From the NCBI GenBank assembly GCA_032158125.1, contig JASKOT010000002.1, positions 1,054,001-1,118,000 on the forward strand: a DNA stretch of 64,000 nucleotides, given 5' to 3'. Positions 1 to 11,700 of this stretch are shown here, piece by piece; within the stretch, counting starts at the first letter, position 1; each line of letters starts with the position of its first letter. A model generated the notes under the pieces. The model saw only the letters and a list, made by a program, of their open reading frames with translations. It did no database searches and was not told the DNA's origin. This stretch comes from Papiliotrema nemorosa. Its lineage: Eukaryota; Basidiomycota; Tremellomycetes; Tremellales; Rhynchogastremaceae. The position numbers were made by a program, and so were the translations under genes.

Positions 1-666
1 TCCATGTACCTGAAGTGTTAGACACCTTACCCAAGTACCGTACTCACCATCAGATCCTTTACTGCTCCTGGTGAGCCGGACCAAACCTCCATCCATACCA
101 CCAAGCATGACGTTGAGCTCATCCACCACGGCCCAAGTGCTGATTCCCCCGCAAGCGGTCAACTCCTCCGCCCCTACCCCTACTTCTTCATACCAATCGT
201 CATTACCTCGCGTGGTGAACAGAAAGCGACTACCTCTTCCCAGATCGTCTATGCCGAGAAGGAAGTTTAGCCGATACAGGACATTTTCTTCGGTGTAGAC
301 GAGAATGTACACCTTTCGGTCTTGTCTGGAAACGACGATGCAACCTTCTGGCAATGATTTGATAGGCGAGGGGAATATCACACGGATGATGGGGGATCCA
401 GTATCCTGGCGACTCGAGGATGGGTAATAGACTGTATCGAGAGGACGCAGTTCCAAGGTATAGCCATTCTGTACTACTCGAGCTATAACATTCAGTTCAG
501 AACTGTAGCTGAACGAAAGGGCGTGATCGGGGTGTAGAGTGTCGTCTTTGTCTTGTATGAATGATTCGTCAGAGTGTATGATGACTTCGGGTATAGAGTT
601 GGGGAGGGAAGGCGGACAAGGCAGATGGGCGTGGACAAGGTGATGAGGGGTGTAGGAGAGGCCCAT
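1..666 (-). CDS. Nup120/160-type nucleoporin, 5' part (runs off the left edge)
   Basis: The minus strand opens with an ATG at 664-666 and reads without a stop to a GTGAGT donor at 42-47. The first intron is probably 10-47, with the next exon starting at 9. About 206 residues are visible. They read as beta-propeller sequence: a stretch NGYTLELRPL, later VYILVYTEENVLYRLNF, and then NVMLGGMDGGLVRLTRS. This order (self-description of the output, 'leisurely' VLYRL strand, DGG-LxRL strand) resembles the N-terminal propeller of fungal Nup120 and animal Nup160. That family is a scaffold subunit of the Y-shaped Nup84/Nup107 complex of the nuclear pore. The C-terminal helical part lies outside the window, so the assignment rests on the N-terminal third only. 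It shares a divergent 294-bp promoter region with SSU72. Confidence 0.55.
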   Translation of the reverse strand, partial: MGLSYTPHHLVHAHLPCPPSLPNSIPEVIIHSDESFIQDKDDTLHPDHALSFSYSSELNVIARVVQNGYTLELRPLDTVYYPSSSRQDTGSPIIRVIFPSPIKSLPEGCIVVSRQDRKVYILVYTEENVLYRLNFLLGIDDLGRGSRFLFTTRGNDDWYEEVGVGAEELTACGGISTWAVVDELNVMLGGMDGGLVRLTRSSKGSDGEYGTWVRCLTLQVHG

Positions 667-960
667 GGTGGATTGAGGGGTCTTTCGTCGAGCGTTTATG
701 ACAGGCGCTCCACCAAGCGGTCAAGTTTTCCGAAGCGAGCAATCTGGTCAATGCGACTCGCTTCACGAGTTCTTGTGATCGCAAGAGCTCAGACCACGGT
801 GAAGGGGTAGACGAGAATGAAAAGGTGATGAAGTCAAACACGAGGGTTGACGTTTCCAAAAACTCGAAACCCGAGCCGAGGTCTCCAACCTCGTCCTCAT
901 CTTTCACCTTCATCTCATGCGCATATAGTACACATCGACAACGAGTACCGATACCCCAAA

Positions 961-2326
961 ATGGATCCAAGACGTAGATACCCACCTGGAGGAGGACAAC
1001 ATCCCTTTCCGCCTCAAGGCCAGCCGCCATACGGCGCCCCTCCCAATCAACCTCCCTTCCCCTCTAATCGTAATATGAACACGAACTACCAGAATGCCGA
1101 TCCCCGCCTTGCGCGTTCTGCCCCGCCCGGCAACTTTCCTCCATTCGCAGGCAGCTCAAATATGCCCCCTCAGCAGAGCTTCAACGCCGATCCACGCTTG
1201 GCCCAGAGGGATAATAGGGATCCAAGGATAAGACCGCCAGCTGTTGATCCTCGATATCCATCACAACAGAACCAGAGCCAGAATCAAAATCAAAATCATT
1301 ACAGCACCCCACCGCCTGGACCAGGGTATGGAACACCTCCACCGCAAGCGTTTGCGGCAGCACAGAGCAACGCCATCACGAGGCCACCACCGAATTACCA
1401 GAACGCACCACCGGTGGCTGCTGTTCAACCTGTCGAAGTCAAGCCGAATGTCGAAGAGCCGAACGGGACCATCAAGGCAAAGACAAGACCGCTATTCTGT
1501 GTAGTCTGCGCAAGCAATAATGTCAGTCTGTCCGACTCATAATTGTGCTATAGCTGACAAGTAGAACCGATCGATGGAAGCGCACATGGTGTTGGAGTGA
1601 GAAACCCCCTTACGATTCAACAATATACTGACCATACAGCAAAGCGGCATTCCGCGTCGTGTCCGCAGGCACAGGTTCAGCAGTCCGTCTACCCGGTCCA
1701 GCGATTGATAAGCCAAACGTGTACAAATTTGGAACGCCCTACGACGACATGTACCGTGACCTCGAATCAAAGGACAAACAGCTGTACGCCCCGCCCCATC
1801 AGTTTGCATTAAGCTGACAAAGAGGTATACTCGAAATGGAATTTTGACCATGCTCGATCGGAATCGTAAAGTCAAACTTGCGCCTGAAAAATGGCAAGAG
1901 CAAAAAGTCGTCAGAGCCGACGTGGTGATTACATGCGAAGAGAGGTGTTTTGATGCAGTCTGCGAAGGTTCGTCCGATACATCTGAGAGGCAACGAGCGC
2001 GACTGATGGTCTAGACTTGCTGGCTCGAGGCGGAGAGTTTAACAAACCGATTCATGTGATTAATATCGAAATCAAGGATAATGCGGAAGAAGCACATATT
2101 GCCGGTCAAGCGATTCTAGAACTGGCTCATGCGGTAAGTGTAGCGACTTCGTTCCCCTTCATCCCGTCCAACTGAAAGATTCTGAATGACTCTTGGGAGG
2201 GGAGGGGATACTGACTTGTCGCAGATAGAAAGGGCAAACGATCTGGACGAAGAGATTGACGATATCCTGGTAGCTCATTCCGATAAACACCCTCATGTTA
2301 TCCTTCACACCGTCGCATTTTTCTAG
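961..2326 (+). CDS. SSU72: RNA polymerase II CTD Ser5/Ser7 phosphatase Ssu72, with a long proline-rich N-terminal extension
   Basis: Ssu72 removes phosphate from the polymerase II CTD and acts in transcription termination and 3'-end formation in the nucleus. The catalytic loop CASNNNRS (a CX5R phosphatase motif) is split by the first intron (1522-1564). A 32-nt exon (1565-1596) follows. Later exons give [83 protein letters not shown] and the end [16 protein letters not shown]. All are hallmarks of the family. I count five introns. The start ATG at 961 is the first in its frame. It adds about 180 residues before the catalytic loop, rich in Pro, Gln and Asn with repeated DPRLA/DPRI/DPRY motifs. 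Typical Ssu72 proteins are about 200 residues in all, so this extension is unusual. The 3' end converges on SNU114, 141 bp away. Confidence 0.96.
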
Positions 2327-2467
2327 AATACAGCAAGAACCTCCAAACGAGTGGTAGCATACTTCCGGGGTCGCCGGATCATATCAGACGACTCGAATAT
2401 TGCTCGTGATGCAAGTACAATGCATGATCATATGCAAAATGTCTTCCTACTTCTGCGCCACACCTCT

Positions 2468-5400
2468 CTATCCCAAGAGGTCCGCATTACCCGACGCACT
2501 GATAGCGATAATCGTCTCATCCTCCAAATACTTGCTGACCGCAATCGAATCACTCAGACCCTTTCTCCTCCTCGTCTTGAGCACCAAATCTCTAGCCAAA
2601 TGTTGCGCTTGAGCCGGTTCAAGAGGTCTGAGTTGGATCGAGGTATCTGTCGGGTCACCCGGGACAGTCGACCAGTGATCAAAGCTCATTTGACAGAACG
2701 CCTGTCCTAATGTCGCTGTCCGTAGATCCGTTTCGAATCCATTGGCATCGAGAACGGGAATGAACGCTTTGACAGTGTACAATGGGGAGCCGGGTTTGGG
2801 AAGATCTCGAGTGACGTGACCACGACGACGGGAGAGTACAGTGTAGACTGCTGCGACGCAATCGGCGGGCGCTTGGACCTCGACATAGTAGACGGGTTCA
2901 AGGAGACGGGGTGTTGCCTGTCACGTGAGCTAGTCGAAAGGAAAAGGGTCGTGCTTGGCTCACCAGGAGGAAAGATGAATAGCAAACTCGTCGAGCGGTG
3001 GGGATGATTTGTCCACCTCCTCTATATATCGGCTCTTGAGCCAGATTTGCGTCTAGTATTCTAAATTTGACACCTCGAATTGCTACAAGTCAATCGGTGG
3101 ATCCAGCAATTGAGGGCTTGACTCACGCTCATCACACAGCGGTCCTTCCCTCGTACCCCATTGGAATCCTTGCTTGATCGATTCTCGAGCGCTTCCCAGC
3201 AACTTCACATCCACCTACAAGTCAGCTCATTCGCCCGATAGCAACCAGCAACTGACCTCGGAAGGCAAAGTGTCATTGACCAAGACGTTGGGTCCGTTGT
3301 CTTCTGGTCCAAACGCCCAAATATTCCTCGAAGCCAACAAGTCCCATTGGTATTTGCTCTCGAAGAACTTTCCCCTCTCCTTGTTGGTCATCCGCATAGT
3401 CACTCTTCCAGCCTCAATGTCGTTGGCAATGCCAGTCTCTAGAGGTTCAGAGATCATGGTGATCTTGTTCCTAAATGTCAATGTGTGAAATGGCAGAAAC
3501 TCAGTGTACGAACTTTTTGTTTGGTGTCTCGGCGTAGCATTTGAGAGCTGATGTCTCCACAACAGTCTCGCAGAACTTGGTGACGGGATCCGAGACCTTG
3601 ATCTCGATCTCCGAAAACAGCCTCCTCAGGTCGTGCAATACCGAATCCATGTACAGCTCTCCGGTGCCCAGGATGATATGCTCACCCGACTCCTCCACTT
3701 TTGTTGTCACCAGTGGGTAAGACTTGTTGATCTTTCTCAGACCATCCAGCATTTTCGGCAATTCGGATGGCGTGATTGGCTCCACAGCGACTTTGAGAAC
3801 AGAGGCAGTCATGTGTTTGATGGGTCGGAAGATATACAGGTCTTCCTCGATATCCTTGCCGACGATTGTCGCTGTTTTTGTGATCGAGGCATCGATACCA
3901 GACAGAAGGACCAAGTTTCCGGCGCCTGCCCGTTCAATATCGACTGTATACCTGCCCGTCAGCTACAAGCGAACGCCACGAAAGGTTTGACCAACCTGGA
4001 TTCGTCAATGAGAAGCGATTCGACAACAGCGTTGACCATATCTTCCTCGTCTTCCAGCGAGTATCCCTCTCCCAACACCTTTACAGCTTGTCCTCTCCTG
4101 ACTGTTCCGCTCATCACTCGTCCAAATGCCCTGAACTCCTGCGCATCGGTTGTATGGAACAGTTTGGTGACGTGCACGATTGTCGGACCTTCTAAATCGC
4201 ACTTGATCATCGAATCTGCCAGATCGGACGTCATCGGACCGGTGTATGTACCAGCGACCTATCATAAGTCTATGCAATGGACAGATTGATCAGACGAAAG
4301 AGGCCCACCTTTGACTCTGCATTGTCAACTGGTGATGGAATGAATTCCGTGATCATGTCCGCTAGGCCCAACGAGGGACCGAAGAACGCCTCGAGCACAA
4401 TCTTCAACAATGGCCTCGTGTCCATCTTGTATACGGCAGGTTTGAGCGTGATCCTCAATTCCGCCAAAGTCTCTTTGAGCGTATCGGAATCCTCACTCAA
4501 CACCTGACCATCAGTTCGACAATTATGATGGATCTAGGACAGACCTGTGTGTAGAGCTTGTACAGCGGCTCCAGGATAAAGTGCACGAATGATCGCTTCG
4601 ACTCGACGTCTGCGGCTTTTCGAGTGAATTTGCGTTTCTCTGAATCGAAAAAGATGTTGCCCCATAATCGTTGCGCAAAGTCGTCTACGTTGAATGAGCC
4701 GTAGGTGTCCGAGTACATGGCTGCAAACGTCCTCAGGGTGAAACACCAGCCCATCTGCGTCGAAGCAAAAGCGACGTTCCCTCGCTCTGGTGATAACCTG
4801 TACGAGTCATCGGCGTCGATGGAGCTACTCATCAGCCGGGTCCTAGGAGCGAAAGGCATGTCGGCTCACGCAATGAACGAGTTGACCTCCTCGATGGTGT
4901 GTTTGATCTTGAAAAAGGCTTCGCTGGGCGGCAGACGCAATTCCAGTATCAACCTATCCATCTTGTTGACCACCAGGACAATCTTTAGCTTCTCCTGCAT
5001 AGCGTGCCGAATGACAGCTTCTGTTCCGTGCATGACTCCCTCGACGACATCCACCACGACCACCACCCCGTCTACCAGCCTGGCGACTGACGCTACCTCG
5101 TCCACAAAATTGACGTGTCCGGGGGTGTCGATGATGTTGACAAGAGATGATTTGCCCTTTGAGTTTGGCAAGACGAGGGACATGGGTCCTGCTTTGATTG
5201 AAACGCCTCGTTGTCGTGAGAGGGTGTGGGTATCGGTGTATCTGGTCTGACTATGAGTGACGAGTCACAGCACGGCTAACGCACCGCTTGATCGGCATCA
5301 TATGTCAATTGATGCGTCTCGAACACCAGCATATCCAACAGAGATGTCTTTCCATGATGTATATGTCCTGCCACCATGACATTCCGTATCATCGAAGGGT

Positions 5401-5992
5401 AAGCCATCATGTCGATCAGGAAGCTGTTTGTTAGCTAAACCCCGACGAGTGCACGAGTGCGAATGCGACAGCTCACTTTCTGTCGAATCGAGTCGTCGGT
5501 AGTCCTTTCTCCTGCACGGTGAAGTTCCTGACTTTTATAGGGGCGACAATAGGTTCGCTAAGCAGTTGCGCATCTTCCTCTTGAACCATAGCCTCTACAT
5601 CCTCTCCATACGTCTCTGCCGCTGTGGCATAGTACCTCTTGTCCTCATGCAGAACCACTTGATTCCCTGCCGTTCCTATTTATGAGCTCACCAACGCCCA
5701 ACCGGGGGATGGCTCACCGTCCACACCATGTAATGTCATTTCCAACCCTTGTTCACCTTCATCCATCGGCTCGTCCTCATCTTCCTCCATTCCCTCCAAT
5801 GGAGCATAGCTGCCTGATGGTCCAGCTGGACCGGGAGCTGAGATTGGAGCGGAAGGGGCAATATCGATATCTGATTCATCGTCTGATTCGAGGTCACCAC
5901 CAATGTAGTTTCCGAATTCTAGAGATATTGTCAGTTTATAGAGCTGGTTTGGGAGATGCTGGACACTTGCCATCGTAATCTTCCGTCGACAT
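2468..5992 (-). CDS. SNU114: U5 snRNP GTPase Snu114 (Cwf10/EFTUD2), EF-2-like
   Basis: Snu114 is the elongation-factor-2-like GTPase of the U5 snRNP. It controls Brr2 during activation and disassembly of the spliceosome. The N terminus reads [20 protein letters not shown] after splicing, matching the conserved family start, and is followed by an acidic low-complexity region. The P-loop [14 protein letters not shown] is at about 5340-5380. The DTPGHVNF and NKMD motifs lie at 4866-5183. Domain II and EF-G-like C-terminal exons follow, ending in a segment with [20 protein letters not shown] just before the TAG at 2468-2470. The first coding exon is only 22 nt (5971-5992). Its intron (5919-5970) uses a GC donor, GCAAGT, because only this junction restores the conserved DEFGNYIG. 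At least eight introns are present. Confidence 0.96.
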
Positions 5993-6244
5993 CTTTGTTT
6001 GTGAACTCTCGGGATCGACACGGGAGTTTGAATTAGTCCAGATGGGTGTTGCTCCTATGCAAGCACCTTTTGAGAGAGGGTGTATAAGAGGTGTATAGGC
6101 CATTCCAAGGACACCCAACGATCACTATGCTATGATATGATTATTTTTCTGTTATTTTCAGATGCCCCAATTTATCCCAGGAATCTCCCACCTCACCCCT
6201 TCATCCTCGCAATCCTATAGACTGTATAGCTTCATACATACACC

Positions 6245-7461
6245 ATGTCGGCAAGGATCAGACCGGCCATACGGTCTCTGTTGTCGCACCGAACGATACA
6301 TACCTCGACACCGCTTTTGAACGATGCTCCAGCACCGAGGTCTGCTGCAGACTTGGGTTTCGGCACTGCCAATGCGAATCGGACTCGAAGTTTGCCAAAG
6401 ATTGATATTCCGCAAGCAACAGGTTCTATCGATATGAGTGGATCTTCCAGGCAAAGAACATCGAGGGACGACAGACCCAACAGAGAGGTGAATCTGGTAT
6501 TTGAAGTATGGCAGAATGCATACTCATAGCAGCCTCGACAATATCAGTCCCGGCCTCGGATCCCTCGTGAGCAGGCCTCACAGGCCAAGCAAAAGCCATC
6601 ATCATCAGAGCCGGAATTCTTCGAAGGATCGGATATGGCGCGAATGCCGGAACGAGCCGCTCGAGCAACATCTGAAAACACCGGTAGCTCCAGAAGAAGG
6701 TCAACGCCCTCCATCCCGGAGGACCTTACTTCGCCCGGTGAACAAAACCCCACCGGTCCACCTCGATCTCGACAAGCGAACCGAGAAGCTGCCCTGTCGA
6801 GATTCAGCAAGGGGAAGAGAAGTGGAGCGCCTGGTGCTGGGGGAATGAGAGGACCGAGGAGTTCTGCTGCTGGATCATATACCGCCAGAGCGGGCCGATC
6901 GGATGGTGCGAATGCTGGACCTAGGGTGGGAGGATGGGGCGCTCTAACTGGGGCTGGAAGAACAGGTGGAGCAGGCGGAGCAGGCCAACAAGGCGGCAGG
7001 AAGAGACGACCAAGGGAGAGAACACAGAGGTACGGGGATGATGGGATTAGGAAAGCCTTGGTCAGGGAAATGTGGGAAGGTGCACCGATTCCAGCCGCTC
7101 AACCTGTCGATACTTCTTTCACCGCTTTGTTCGGGAAGACACCTCTGGTCAACGCGTTTGATTCCCTCAAGACGGGCAAGAACGAGTCTTGGACCGAGGG
7201 ATTGAGCAGCAGCGAGAGTGAGTAACTTTATCAATATGCGGTCCGCGGCTAATGTCAGTCTTGAGGGCAAAAGCACTACGAAAGGCCGGAGATTACAGCA
7301 CGGTTCTTCCGTCTGAGTCTTTCCCATTGGATGCAAGCAAAGGCAAGAATGCGCTCTCCGTGTTCAAGTGGCAGAGCTCGCTCAATCCTTCTATACCGAC
7401 CGCAAAGTACAGCCAGGCGCTCAAAGAGGCTGAAGCGTACATCCAGAAGGCCGTCTCGTAG
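6245..7461 (+). CDS. Unrecognised protein with a mitochondrial-type N terminus
   Basis: Three exons are clear: 6245-6487, 6530-7217 and 7259-7461. The introns (6488-6529 and 7218-7258) keep the frame. The predicted protein has about 377 residues. It starts MSARIRPAIRSLLSHRTIHT, an Arg/Ser-rich stretch without acidic residues that looks like a mitochondrial presequence. The middle is basic, Gly/Arg/Ser-rich and probably disordered. The C-terminal third is more ordered: a segment KALVREMWEGAPIPAAQPVD, then DTSFTALFGKTPLVNAFDSLK, and a final helical stretch ending AEAYIQKAVS. I cannot name a family. A fungus-specific mitochondrial ribosomal or RNA-binding protein would fit, but that is a guess from composition. 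It converges with the next gene 99 bp downstream. Confidence 0.72.
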
Positions 7462-7560
7462 TCGTCGTTATCTTCATGCGCATCACCATATCATTATCAT
7501 GCAAATGTACAACGGCCGATATCATTATCTTGGTCCAATCATGAATACCCGTCCTTGTCC

Positions 7561-8505
7561 TCATCGTCCACTGGTATTGCCCTGATCGTCTTCATCAATC
7601 CTCTGACCTTCCTCCCTGCCCGCTACACCCGTCGTGCCTGGCAACCCGACGCCTTGAATGCCATTCATCATCTCCGTCTCCCCCTCTTCCGCGTACGTCT
7701 CGTTAGGCACAGGTGCGTCGAATTGATCACTTGGGAGCGGCGGTGTAGATTGTCTCTGACGAGCGTATAGATTGCGCAAGTGCTGTGAGCGCGCCAAGGG
7801 GATTTGATGAGGTTGCAATGCGGGAGAAGGGGGTGAAGGGGGTCGTTTTGCGCCCTACCATCAGCGCTACACCTTGTCACGTCACAGTACAGCACAGCCC
7901 AGCACATCACAGCGCGGCGAAGCTCCTGCAGGATGGGATCGTGACGAAGCGAGGTGTCAAGCTCAACTCGATTCAACTCACAGCCATACCGGGAGGAACC
8001 TCCTTTTTCATACTCTTCTCCAGGACCAACTCCAACCCCAACTCTTTCCACATTTCCTCTCCCCACTTGCCTCCTCCCCCTCGCCCTCCCCCCCCTCTGC
8101 CTGCCCAATCGGCAGCACCCGGATCACGTCCTACCATCCCCACCGTCCCTAAGAGATTACCTACCCCACTCATCGCACCTACTTTCCCCCTTCCCAGCGT
8201 CACTGGTCTTCCGAACGGATAAGAGGGATGTAACATGTTGGGGAGCGTCTCGTCCGCGTCCGGACGGGGAGGTTCGAGTTCTGTAGGTATGGGAATATCT
8301 TGGTCGAATCCTGGCATGACACTCCATCCGGTTTCTGGGGGTTCGTCTATTTGGAGTGCTATCATGGCTCCGGGATTGAAGTGGAGTGACGTGTATCGCG
8401 CATCCTTTGCGCATGTCAGCGTGATTCTACAACCATCTCAAAGAGAAAGAAGCTCGGAAATAGAGGCTCTGGCGTTGAGCTACTCACCGTTATACTCGTT
8501 GTCAT
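7561..8505 (-). CDS. Small protein, possibly anaphase-promoting complex subunit Apc13
   Basis: A first coding exon of only 18 nt (8488-8505, MTTSIT) joins exon 2 at 8404, across intron 8405-8487. This gives MTTSITDARYTSLHFNPGAM. Exon 2 then has GWSVMPGFDQDIPIPTELEPP, followed by a Gly-rich low-complexity tail. A GTGAGT donor at 7976-7981 probably joins an acceptor at 7783, an intron of about 199 nt. This leads to a last exon with HLRNLYARQRQSTPPLPSDQ and a stop at 7561. The pattern of an aspartate, a YTxLH segment, a tryptophan and then DIPIPxELEPP resembles the short Apc13/Swm1 family (APC/C scaffold stabiliser). The match is weak and from memory, and the protein is longer than usual. The first junction is good. 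The second intron is long for this genome and less certain. Confidence 0.5.
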
Positions 8506-8748
8506 CTCGGTCACAGTCAAAAGTCAGGAATGGTCAAAGTCGGATGTTTCGGCGACGCGTTTCAAATCTCTTCAGTCGAGTCATCCATCCTGCACCCTAC
8601 ACTCCATAGCCCCGTATGACCATATGCATCTCAGCACCATGCAGTAAATGTACAATCATCATCATCCGTCCAAACGTCAAATGTGTCGTGTCGCGTCGCG
8701 TTGCTTTGGTGCGTCTCGTGATATCATATACAACCCACTTCGTCCCGA

Positions 8749-11700
8749 TCAAATCCTCCCTCCTCCCACTCGGCTACTCATCGACCGATCCAACCCGCCT
8801 CCTGCACCTCCAATCACCGGGCCAAGGACGACCTCTTTCGCCTCTGTAGCTCTTTCTCGCGCCAGAATCGGATGCATCCCATTGACATGGGTGCTCGGGG
8901 TTGTAGTCGGTAAGCCAGCTTGAAGCAACTCCAAGACCCCCGGCAAGAGACTATTCTGCCGACAGAGCAAAACTAGCTCCTTTCCATTTTTACACTCCAC
9001 CATGCCATTCTCCGCATCGCCTCTTGGACCTGGTCGGCCAGGAACAAGCGGACCAAGCTCAGACTCCGCTCGACCTTGGTTCATAGGGTACGTCAGACTG
9101 ATCGAGCCCATTCTTGGAGGTCCCGCCGGTCGATCCAACGACCTGTTATTTTCCTCTAGCTTGGATTCAGGCGGGATGAGCGCATCACGCAGGACCTGGA
9201 GCGAGACTACCTCGGCGGCAAGTCGAATCTTGTCTCGAGTGTCTGTGATCGTGACTCGTTTCGAGCTTGTCGTGGCGGAAATCTGCTTTTGCAACATGTT
9301 GCCCCACTTGGTACGCGTACTCGCATCCGCCACGGAGAAGCAGTACTTTCGTTTGAGCCCTAGATGAGAGATGAAGGACACTTGGAACGTATGTTGCATA
9401 AAAGCCCTCTCCACGGTGAATGTCCTCGTATTGCCAAGGCGCGCGTAAAGGGCACTGGTCTGTTAGCTAAAGCGTACGAGTCATGTCAACGTACGCATTG
9501 GGTCCGCTTCGGTCAAAGAGGATCGATTTGGCGCCGAGCGACACGCCCTTCACCTTGAAAAATGCCTCGTTGGAGCTCGCAAAGCTCAAGATGGGCGGAT
9601 CAAAGTCCAGCCCCGCTCCGATCAGCTTGATCGTGAAGCCCTCGTCCTTTGTGGGGATTTTGATCCGGATTGGGTCCGACCAAGTGTTGTATGTCAACTT
9701 TGATGGGATTTTAGAAGGGATTAATGCGACTTCTCGACCGTGCAAACTCTCCTCCTCGGCCGTCAGAGCCTGATCTAGAGGCGATCTCTTGAGTGAGCCA
9801 TAGATATCCGAGAGCAGACTAGGATGCACCAGATGATGGGGGTCTTTCGACTGGAACGCCGAGATCACCACGTCAAGCGTGATGGCGTGATTCGGTAGCG
9901 CGAAGCCGTACATGCCGTATAGAGTGTCGTTCAGCTGCATGATCCACAGGACAAGGTCTTCCGCAAGCTCTTTCGAGAACGAGATGACGTCTCGGTTCGC
10001 CTCGAAATACCGATGGGCGAATCCTCGGAGGAGCGTTTCCGCCGCAGTAGGATCCCCGGGAAGTCGAACAGCAAGGAGGAACATACGCAGGGCATCATCA
10101 ATTCGAATGCCCGAGAAGTGAAATCGATCGATGAACGCTCGCATGAGTCTGTCGTTGCCCGCCAGCAACACACCGATCTGGGCTCGATCCAGCTCTGGCG
10201 TTTTGAAGATGACACTCGCGAGGGTAGTCGAGTCGACTCGAGGATTAGACCTTTCCACGAGGAATTTGCAAGCCTCGAAGGGATCCTCGGCAAATTGTGC
10301 AATGAATCGCTGGACGACTGCATGCTGGGGTGGCTCGGTTGTCGTCTCATCTTCAAAGCCTGATATTTGCAGTTTGTCCAGGGAGACAACCGATTTGACC
10401 AGGAATTTGGTATCCAAGGAAGCGGTGACACCTTGAGTGATGAGCGGTTTTGTAATGACCAGAATGTCATTGAACAAGAACAGGAAGCGATCTTTTGCAG
10501 TCTGACGGTCAGAGACGAGTCGTGCCTTGCAGCAGGCAAACTCACGTGCACGTTGACCACCTGTAAGATCTGCGTGGCCAAGAGCAATTTTCGCGGTGGA
10601 TCATCCAGTATATCGGGTCTTGCCGGATCGTCCGGCCCCATCCCTAGCAACTCGTCCATCCTGCTCAAGATCTCTTTCGACTTTTCCGGCAGTGAGCTCT
10701 GCTCCACGTGATTCTCCTCAGGGATAGCGGGAGAAGCATTGTCCAATCTTGTATGCGCGGTGAAGCGAGTCAAACGGCTGCCTTCTTCGCTTACTTCTGG
10801 CACGATAGACACCGACGGTGAAGCGCTTCGGTGTCGACTAGGCTTGACAGCAACCGGCGCAGCAGGACCAGCGAATGGATCCGGCTCGATCATGCCATGA
10901 TCGATGGACACTTTTCGGGTCACCTTGGATGTGACGACTGAAGCGAGATCATTACCGCTATTCGAGCGAGAAGTCATACCTCCAGAAGATCGAGGTGAGG
11001 TTTGTTGTCCAAATGCTTTGGCGAGCCAGCTTCGTTTACCCACACTGTCATCCGATGCTCTTCTCGACTCGACAGTGGTGGTTGGTAAGGGAAGAGAGTA
11101 GATGGACTCGGGCCCCACTGGGTCTCCTGATGTACGCTGTTGACTTGGTACAGCAGAATCAGAGTTCTGATGCAACAACTTGGGAACATCAAGAGGCGGG
11201 GAGAGCGGTGTCGAATCACCTTTTCGATCCAAGTTGACGATGCCTGGGAAGGGTGACAGTTTTGAGCTGTGGATTCGCGGATCCTTCAAGTCCGCTCGAG
11301 GAATGATCCCAACGGGAGACGGCTCGCCTGACAACTGGTGCTGGAGCAAGATGCTATTTGCCGATGATCCTGGTTGACCGGGCACTGAGGGGGAGAAAGA
11401 GCTGATTGAGGGCTGATGCTTGACGTAATCACCTGGAACATGAGGCGAACCCCTCACTACCGATCGGACCGCGCTAGCCTGACTGGGTGAAAGTGAAGCT
11501 TCTGAGCCCCGTCGACTGAAGTTCTGTATGGCCACTGCCAAACCTTTCGGGCTGGTGGGAATACCCTCAGTCGAGCTCGATACGGAGGATCGTGATTGGG
11601 ATCGCTTTCGCATAGCCGTCGAGATCTTTCGCCCCAATTTTGCCGAGATACTCCCCGACTTTTTGTGGTAGTGAGTGTCCGAGGGTACAGCCTGATCTTC

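Noticed and set aside
3633..4289. 218-codon plus-strand frame inside SNU114
   Set aside because: It is a shadow of the GTPase coding exons on the minus strand and contains no conserved sequence.
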